This document shows, in pieces, positions 1 to 9,600 of a DNA stretch of 64,000 nucleotides; positions within the stretch are counted from its first letter, which is position 1; each line of letters starts with the position of its first letter. Below the pieces are notes generated by a model, which saw nothing but the letters and a program-made list of their open reading frames with translations, had not been told where the DNA came from and did no database searches. This stretch comes from Acanthopleura granulata. Its lineage: Eukaryota > Mollusca > Polyplacophora > Chitonida > Chitonidae. The stretch spans positions 12,714,370 to 12,778,369 of the forward strand of contig JABBOT010000009.1 in NCBI GenBank assembly GCA_016165875.1, read 5' to 3'. The position numbers were made by a program, and so were the translations under genes.

Positions 1-325
1 ATCTAGAAAGGTGTTTTGAGGTTTGTTTGGAAGGCAGAATGATATAAAATATAGTTTTTGTGGTAAAAATTACATTTTTTCCAGTAGGATAACATTAATT
101 TTCCTGAAATTTCAGGTCATTTATGGTACTTAATGTCAAAGCAGTATTCTTTCCAATGCTACACTTTCATACCCTGAGACATAACACTGTTGAAAAGAGT
201 ATGGCACCCATCCAAAATTCTGAAAGGGTCAGTTGGTGTTGTACTGGATGTTGTGGCGTGCCCTGACTGTTCTGAAAATCGTATCTTCCAAAAGACAAAT
301 GCCAACTAACCTTTGACCTCTGCAG
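1..325 (+). other. EP400-like intron, 3' part
   Basis: Intron sequence leading to the acceptor at 325, with the pyrimidine tract ctaacctttgacctctgcag. Positions 7-33 match 63421-63447 near the other end of the window with one difference. No coding signal seen. Confidence 0.8.
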
Positions 326-658
326 GACTTGCCTGTTGTAAGCTCCTCCTACTCTTCCACGCAGACCAAGAACAACCGACCAATGAAAACCAGCCAGCTC
401 TTCCTGCAGGACAACCAGAACTCGGTCACTATGCTGCATTCGCTGCGCTTTGATTCCATCAAGTGCATCGCCACAAAGCGCACGCCCACTCTGAGACCCA
501 CGCTTGTGAACCCTACGCAGAAAAATCCTAAACACGCTGCCGTTCTGGCGGAGAGCGGGATCACATACGAGACCCCGCTGAACCCCGAGAAAGTGGCCGC
601 CATCCGGGCAGAGCGTATCCAGCAGGAGAAGAAGAAAGGACAAGTCTTAATGATGAAG
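326..658 (+). CDS. EP400: EP400-like exon 1 of window (residues 1-111)
   Basis: The exon starts after the acceptor ctctgcag at 325 and ends before the donor gtagga at 659, phase 0 at both ends. It is the most conserved part of the visible protein and carries the family-diagnostic motifs TKRTPTLRPTLVNP and NPKHAAVLAESGI, followed by a basic helix-like stretch AAIRAERIQQEKKK. No start codon belongs here: the gene continues leftward out of the window. Confidence 0.93.
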
Positions 659-3600
659 GTAGGAAACACTTGCTTGTTCTGCCATAACAAGGAGTGTATA
701 GTTAGAATATGTGCAAGCGTCCACAGTGAGCACCCTCCTGTGACCAGGTGTCAAGGGCATTCTGTGGCTTAGTTCATGGTTTCTGACATTCTGACCTTCT
801 GATTTTGTAACTTGGTTGAAAGTGACAGCCAATTGAATTATTATCCACCTTTGAAAAGATCTTTAAAGGTAAAAACTTGAAATTTTGCATTACATTTTTA
901 TTGGGAACATTATGTTTAGATGTAACAAATAGTTTTTCAAGGCAATGTCTGCATGTCAGTGGGTAAAATTTTTGACAGCTTACCTTTAAGCACTAGCCAT
1001 TTACTTTTCTGGGGATAATACTAGAGTGCAAAAACAGCCATAACATCTTACGGGATGTCATAGCTGTTGTTTTTACCCTTGTAACATCCCTCAGGTTACA
1101 GTCTTACACTGTCAACATGTGGTATGTTAGAGGAATCAAGCAGGAGGCAGGACTAGCAGACTAGTGTAGTCTAAATCATGATGTATTTGATTCTGAAGGA
1201 GTAATCCGAATGACGCCACCTGAGTGGAATTTCATATATTTTGTGGCGAGATCTTAGTGTGGAAGATCTGCTATGGTGTTCCCCTCCCTGAGAATGCGCT
1301 GATTGGTCTGTTTTATTTTGTATAGGCTCAAACAGATCAGCTCGCAGCCCAGCGAACACAGCAGGCTCAGCAGCAAGCAGTTGCCGCATCAACTGCAGCA
1401 GCTGCTCAAGTGGCGACCCAGCTGCAGACAGCGGCGACCGCTGCAGCCACAGTCCTAGTAAGTACTGAATTTGTTGAGCTTTGATCTTTATGTTCAGTTA
1501 TGATACAACATTTCATCTTATTTTCTGAGTTTATTTAATCTTGTTTCTTTTATTTTTTGTTAATTTTCTGTTACTAAATGTCATCCCAAGACCTGCTTTC
1601 TGGGCATGAGACTCGTCTCAAAAGCAAGATATACATCATGTTTGACAGTTAATGGGAGGGTTAATATGAGCTGCATCAGCGACATTTGGCTATGTTGGGC
1701 TAAGTGTTGTGTTAAAGTGTGATTCAGCTCTTCTTTGGCTGATGTTTTCTCCCTTCATTACCCCTTTCTGTTTTTTCAGGTGTTGATGAGATACTTCTTT
1801 CTGTGGAATTATTTTTTTAAAAGATTAAGAACCAGAAAGAAATTTGAGTCTGTGAAACTGCTAGCTTGTAATTTGACAGGTATAGATAAATTGGAAGTTG
1901 CTTGTAACTGTCTAAGATAAGGTGAAATATGTCACTTCCTCAATTGTGAAAGATGTACATGAGGTATTTCTGAACACTTTTTGATTCATTCAGAATATGT
2001 TACCTTCAAGAATCAAGCCCTAGTTGCAAAGTTTGATATTGCTGTGACCTTGAAAGGTTTAAGAATGAAATAACACTGAGATGAAATCAGTAACCTCTTT
2101 CCCACTTTTGTCTACATAGGGCAATAGGCCGCTGTAATATCTGCCTGCGAAGAAACTTAATTTAAGTGAATGTTTTGAGGGTTTGGTTGAAAATGAATAT
2201 TTGACAGAATTTGCCGGAGCTCTCTGTTCACAGAGTATTGTGCATGTACAAGTATTTCCTTAGTCTACATAACTTCAAAATATACTCGGAATGGCTTAAA
2301 AATTCTGTAACATTTTCCCTGAACTTTCTAGATCAGTTCTGCTAAATTAAAATATATCCTAGAGGTAAGTCTACGACTACCTCATGGCCCTAACTTTCAA
2401 TCTTGCCATAAGTCATTTTCACAGGTCCGACGTAACCACAACATACTCCTGAAAATGCGCCATTTAAATGGCAGATAATTTAGAGCAGCCTTATTGTGGT
2501 GGTTTTGGAAACCTCCATATGTGAGCTCTTCAAAGGTGGAGGTGGAAAACATCCCTTTGATTCGACTAGATTTATTGCTTAATGTCGAAAGAGCTCAGGG
2601 AGGTAACTGAGAATCCCAGGAGGTCTTTTTGCATTTTGTGCATTTTGTGCCTTGGTAACATCTGATGGTACACCTCCATGGAATGAATACCTTCACAAGG
2701 CTCCTTTAACTTTGCAGAACTAGTGAACTTCTGATCACTCATTTCACAATGGGAAGTCAAATTCTAACTTATTTGTTCTTGTAAGTCTAGGCTCGTAGTA
2801 CCATATCCTGTTTAGGGGTTGTCAGTTGTGTGGTTAACATGTACCTTGGTTCCCTTGTTAACAGCAGACTGGAGCACTCCAGAAGCCTGGGGTAAGCCCA
2901 GGGACAGTGCCTGCTGTCTCCATCGCGCGCCCAGGGGGTGCCACTAGTAACATTGTTGTCAACACTGCACCGGGTGTGTCAGGAACCACCTTCGCAGCTA
3001 TCAACAAACGAATGAGCCAGCAGACTGGGGCTTTGGCCCAGCCCACTGTAGTGAGTGACCTCCCTTGGCATGATGTGTTTACTTTCACTTTCTGTTTTCC
3101 CCCTTAGTCTAGCCATCTTCCTGCGCTTTCAATTTCAGTAGCATCTTTCTGTGATACTTTCTCTATCTCTTGGTAAAGCCTTTGCTTTCACTTTTCTGCT
3201 TGCTCTCTTGTATTCTTAGTGATCTGGAATTATTTCTGCTGTGCATGAATATACACAGAGAAAAGGGACATAAATTGCTGTCTTCCACTCTTTCACAATA
3301 TGATATACCTCTGCAGAATAAGTGGATTAATTGGACTTCAGTGCTAAACTGAATGTATACTTAGAGGAATGTTCTTAAAGTATTTGTTCTTTACCCTGAA
3401 GGTGTGATGAAAGATTTTGAGAATTGTTATACTGCCCAATTGGTTCACTGTTTCATGGCCACTTTTATCGTTTTCGCCAAACCTGTTGCATGTTTATCTG
3501 GTGTACTTAAATGCTTATGTTTAGCATAGGTCTGTGGTAAAAAGGGTAAATCAGAGGTTTTAAGTCAGTTTGATTTTAAAGCAGTGAGTTATGTGTGCTG

Positions 3601-6600
3601 TGTTTCTTCAACCTTTTTACATGTTTGAAGGATATTTTGAGATATTCTTGAGTCATTAATCTGAGTAGACTGATAAAATCATATGTCTATGGAGCCCTGA
3701 AATGGTTCAGTGCAACCTGCCTCCTGATATCAATATCACTTGAAGCTGCTCTGTAACATGCAGAAAGGGTAAGAATTTAGGGCATTTTAGTAGACCTCTA
3801 CTTCAGTATCTCTTAAATTGGTGCCTGTTACTGCATTTTGATTGATTGCTACCTTCATAGCAACATGAACAGTTCTAATTCTGTGCTTTCTGGCTGAAAT
3901 CCAGAAAATTTTTGGCCTAGTCCCATAGATCCAGTTAGTTTTCTCAAAACAAAAGGTGGCGGTGAAATTCTCAATAACCCTGCTTCTCTCTCCCCTTCTG
4001 CTCTTTATGTGCAACACAAACTTTAAATCCTCAGATTTCTTGTTCACCAGTCATGTCTTTCAAAGGCTATTTTATGACTTGGTGATATTGGAAGTTTTGT
4101 GCCCTAGTTCGGATTTGGTAGCAGGGTTTTTATTTCTATTTTTTTTTTTTCTGTTTAGAAACTCATTTTTAACAAATCAGAAAACTCAATGTTTTTTCAT
4201 CACCAGTGTATTAAAAACTCAATTTAATTCCATGAAAACACATGTACAAAATTTGTCTTAAACTCAGTTTTCCAATATTTCTCATTGTGGTCACCACAAT
4301 GAGGAAGTGGCTAGAGAAACCCCTGGATAAGTGAACATCTTTGAAAGTAGCCCATGACAGGTAACCAGTCCAGAAAAAAGATGCTGTGAGAAAAGTTCTT
4401 ATTTTTGTGCTGAGTAAGATAAATTAAGATGGTTGATGATACCAGTTTTTTCAGTGACAGTTTAAAACTCCTTCTCTAAATGCTGCAAAAGAAGCGAAAA
4501 CACATCTCTTCTGAGAAGATCAAATCTCAAATATCAGATACGAAGATCATGAGGAGTGAACTATACAGAACAAAACTTTCAGTGCTTCCTGATTCATTGT
4601 TGCTTTTGCTGTCTACTCCCCTAGAAGAACCTGTCCCCTCAGACGGTCAGTCAGGCGGTGAGGGCTCAGAGGACTGTCCAGGGCACAGCACTGACCCTGC
4701 AGGAACTGACCACTGCTGTAAATCAGGCGACAGCCCAAGCTCAGGCCAGGTCTAATCTGACTTCCGGTACGGCCACTGTGGTGACCACGGCCAGTCTGAC
4801 GGCTGCCCAGCTGGCTGCACAGAGATCAGTGGCTGCCGCTACCTCCGTCACTGGAGGTAAACTGTTCTGTACAAACAAAAAAAACCCCATAACACCTAAC
4901 CATTTTAATATAGAAACAGTTTAGTCGCTTCATATGTAAATGAATAGTATAGCACAGAAAAGGACAGACATTACAGGTTTTGTAAGAAAAACAATGACAC
5001 CTGAACATTTTAATCTACAAAATATCTGTTTGTTTTATATGTAACAGAATGCTTTTATTCCCTGTGGTTGTTTACTTCCATGCAATACATGCTCGCAAAA
5101 TATTATCTGTTAGAGTAAAATCTTTTTGTGCAGATTCATAGTTAGGACCACAATGTGAAGTGTGAAATCCAGTTTGCTCCATCCTTGTTTTTCATATTTA
5201 ACTTTTGCTCTCTTCCAATGTAGTGACCTCAGTCCAGCAACAGTTGTCTCAGGCCAGCAAACCTCTGACCCAGGCCCAGTTGTCACGCCTAAGACAACAA
5301 CAACAACAACAGACGATCCTCAAGCCCAGCGCTCTGCAACCCCACCAAATCCTCACCCAGAAGATACCCTTAAATGTGAGTACACACCTTACAGTTGATG
5401 CATGCCGGGGGACATCCACCTATATTTATTTATTTATTTCATTGGTGTTTTACGCCGTACTCAAGAATATTTCACTTATACAACGGCGGCCAGCATTATG
5501 GTGGGAGGAAACCGGACAGAGCCCGGAGGAAACCCACAATCCAACTATAAACCTGCGGTAACACAAAATACACCCAGCAGGAGACTTCTATGACTTCATA
5601 TTTTGGAAACGAAATGTAGTTGTGCATGACCACTCACCTGACATAATCGAGAGTCTGAGCAGGTATGGATTTATATATGCGAAATGCACCTAGTCTTCTG
5701 CAGTGTTTAAGGGTCACACACTTATTTAAAAATGAAAACAGGTTGAAGCAGTATTTACTGAGTTCAGTTGTACATGTCACAGGTAGCCACCGTTGGCGTA
5801 TCAGGGTTCCCAGTGGTCCTTTAAATTCTTACGTGAACTTGAAGTTTGTTGACGATTTTTCATGACCTTGAAATTCCTTCAAAGAAGATATATTTTTGGA
5901 CAGAGTAACACCCATTGATCTCCACATAAAAGTGTACGCATAAACTGATGGTCCTTTTAGGGCTGTAAATCGAAGGATATTACCAATTTTTGGTCACTGA
6001 AAGTTCGAGGAAACTTGTTTCTTCATTCCTGGGAACCGCACTCCTTCAAAAGGCCTGCGGGTTTGGAGGTTTGTCCAGATTCTGGTAAGGAAGTGTCTTT
6101 TGTATACTCCTCAACCTATAAACCAAACCACCGTCATACAGGTGAAGAATACATGTACATCTTACACCTATAAAATATATATGGTTTTTGATTGACGAGT
6201 CAGCAATCCAGTGTGCAGTTGTTGATGAATCAGCAGTAGTTGAACTGGCATGGAGATTGACTTTACCAACATTGTCAATGTTGTTGCTGCACGCAGGAGG
6301 TGCGACGACAGCAGCTGAAGCAACAGCAGCAGCAGCAGATCCGACAGCAACTGCAGCAGGGTCAGGCTGGTGCTCATCAGCTGCATGTGGCCAGCGGTCA
6401 GAAACCCGTCTTGACCTCTCAGCTGGTCACTGCCATTGGACAGGTTAGTACTGCTGAGGGAGTTACCATTTCATAAGTTTTTAAACACTTAAAATTGTGT
6501 TAAATCTGTAACGGGGCTTTACTTTCAGCGGAAATCTGTGAATGAGATTCTCTGCATGACTCCAGAAAAAACAATTTACGATAATCTACTTGGATTCTTG

Positions 6601-9600
6601 TTAAAAAAAAAAAAGAAAGGTCATACTCACATTCTTACTTTTATTAAAATAAAGAATACATTGCTCCAGATCATTACAGTTATGAACATGTATTCCCAGA
6701 AATCTGTGAGCTTTTACATGCATTTTTATATAGATGAACTTTTTGGGATACTAGATTTTGTTGGTATTCAGAATGAGAAACCTAGATAGATCGAGAAGAA
6801 ATTTGTTGCTGTGATTGGCCTAACTATGTGTTGTTGATGTTCATCACTACTTGTTTTCATTGTTACTCACTGACACGTAAGGCTGGACCAATTTTATCAA
6901 TGCTTGCATTGGAACTCTCAACCGAAATGATACGTAAAATGTCTGACATTTTAATTGATGTGTGATGTCTGTCGTTGATGTCTTCCAAGAATTTAGCATG
7001 TGTAAATTGAACTTCTCATCAACGTTAGAAGTGCATTTCGATGAACTCACTGATTGGTTGATTTGGTATATTTAACATCATCAGTGTTTATTTTATGATG
7101 ACAGAAGACACCAGTGAAGCCGATCCAGCGACTGTCAGAGGCAGAAGTGCAGGCACTGATCAAGCGTCAGCAGGCCTATAACAAACAGTCCACGGCAGGA
7201 CATGTGCAGCAGGTAAATGTACGATCGCTTTGTTTTACTTTTTTTCCTTACTACTGCTCTTCCTTGTTTTGCATGGCTTTTGAAATTTCTCTTCATTTTG
7301 CAGTTTTTGGTTGCTTTGCATGTCTCAGTTTCATTGCAAGTATTCTTGACATTCTGTAATATTTTGTAAGTTTCAGTTTGTAATTTCAGTTTTTAGCTGG
7401 ATTATATACTGTTGCACATTCATTTTTTCCTAGTATTTTAATTCATTACTGACTTTTTATCACTTGTTTCACGTCATTCAGATTTTCTGATGTTGATTCT
7501 GGAACTTTGTCAAATACAGTAATTCCTGCTTGAAACACAGGAACTTTGTAGAACTAAAGGCCTTTATTGACCTTTGTTTCCTCTTACCATAAAGCAGAAT
7601 GCTGTTCTGTATGAGAAATATCCCCAAGTACAGTGATAGACACCTTTGAATTAAATAGACAGATGTTGAAGCGAGTGTAGAGTCACATCTCTGTGTTGTC
7701 AGTACCAGGAATTGTGCTAAATGAACTCGCAGATTAACACTCTGGCCTTATGCCCTTGACACCACTCTGTGTCGTGTTGAGGTACCCGCCAAGCAGGACA
7801 AATAGAAACATTCAACATTTTGTCAGATGTCATTTTTCAGGAGGGTATGTTGACAGTTTGTGACAAAATACTTTACTGGACATCTCATGGGTGGTTCATT
7901 TACATTCTTAATGCTTCTGTGCTCAATTATATGACAGCCTTGGTGTCCTAGTGGCTAGAGCATCAGCCTTAGGGTTGGGAGATCCTTGTTCAAGTCATGC
8001 CAAAGTGTACAAATGGTACTTGTTGGGGCCTCGCTTGGCGCTCGGCACTGGGTTAGAGCAAGGAAACAGGACTGGTCGGCCTGGTATCAGTATAATGGGG
8101 TGGGGTGTCATGTATCATGTCTTCAGCATGATGTTCCAGAGGTGGCAGCACTGTAGAAGCTTGGGCTCACCTTTCATCAAGAAGACACAGTGTTTATACA
8201 ATCTAAGGACTCCTCGTCATCAAATAACTGAAAAATTGTTGAATACAGCCTAATACCCAGGCATACATACATATACTGAATTATATACAGCCACTTCATT
8301 ACATCTGCCAAACTTTGCCTGCTGACATCAGCCCACGTTCACTGAGTTTCCGAAAACCAGACCCTTGAGGTAGCTCATGTCCCTTGTTTTAATTCCAGCA
8401 AATATTATTAAAATCTTGTGGTAATGTTCTTTCAGGCATCTTGGTAAAATGAAAGCCTGGACAAGGGTGAGAAATTTTTACCTGACTTGTAATTACCTCC
8501 CCTTGTTTTCCGATTCTTGTCCCAGTGCAGCACATTGGCCAGCGACTATGAAATCTTCATCTGGCCACACACCACAATTAATTTCCCATTTACTTACATG
8601 TTAACGTTTGATCTCGCAGCACTGTCCCTAAATCTGCAAGCCCTAAACCCTCTAGGCCTCATAGCCCTTGTTCCCTGAGAAAACTCCGGTCAAATTCCTG
8701 AGAGGGCATGACAGATGAAATTTTCCGCAAATTTGACAAACAGCTGATAGGCGTCAATCCCACCCAGTGACATATCAGTGAGCCCTGATTTATCACTACT
8801 TTTGCCTTGAGTGCATCCACCTCCATTCCCGGAAAAAACACACACACGTTTATACCTGGAATGAAACTTTGAAGCCTGTGCTACAAAATGATACCACCCA
8901 TCAAGCAGAAAAAATGGAAACGGGAAGCAAAAGAAAATATCCCTAAAGGTAGAAAGGGACTAGCTTCGTCCCTCCCGACACAGAAGCATTGATTGTGGTG
9001 TGTGGCCATCTCATCTGTAATTACCTCCCCTTGTTTTCAGGTTCTTGCCCTCGTGCAACCTGTGGGCTATTGACTGTTAAATATTCACCTCAACTGTAAT
9101 TACCCTCCCCTTGTTTTCAGATTCTTACCCTGGTGCAGCAGGTGGGCTGGTTGCCTTGGTGCAGCAGGTGGACCAAAGACTATTAAACATACATCACATC
9201 CGTAATTACCTCCCCTTGTTTTCAGATCATTGCCCCAGTTCAGCAGGTAGGTCAGGCATCGAGTGCCCAGAGCCCCGTGGCTACTCTAGTGAAGACCGTG
9301 TCTACCCCTTGTGTGTCGAGTGTCACCATTCCCGTGACCCAAGTGGGACCAGTGAACATCAACGTCAGCATGACAGGACAGAAAACTGCCACAGGTAAGA
9401 ACAGCCAGCATTGTGTCCATTGTCAGCTCGTGTAGAAAGTTTTGTTTGTAGGTGGTTACTTAAAGAGAAAGACCACACAAAGTGAAGTTATGGTGACTGA
9501 AAAGACCATTAAAAACTGTATCTGAAAATATATTCACTGAATTTTTTTATTTTTTTCCTGTCGATTAAAGGCAGTCAGATATTTTGATTATAAGGTGGGT

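Larger units (their letters stand above)
7213..9225 (+). other. EP400-like intron 7 (repeat-rich)
   Basis: Two-kilobase intron holding a full SINE of family B (7940-8279), a tandem array of acceptor-containing units (8484-9225) and an inverted-repeat element inside the array (8562-9008). It is the most restructured intron of the gene. Confidence 0.85.
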
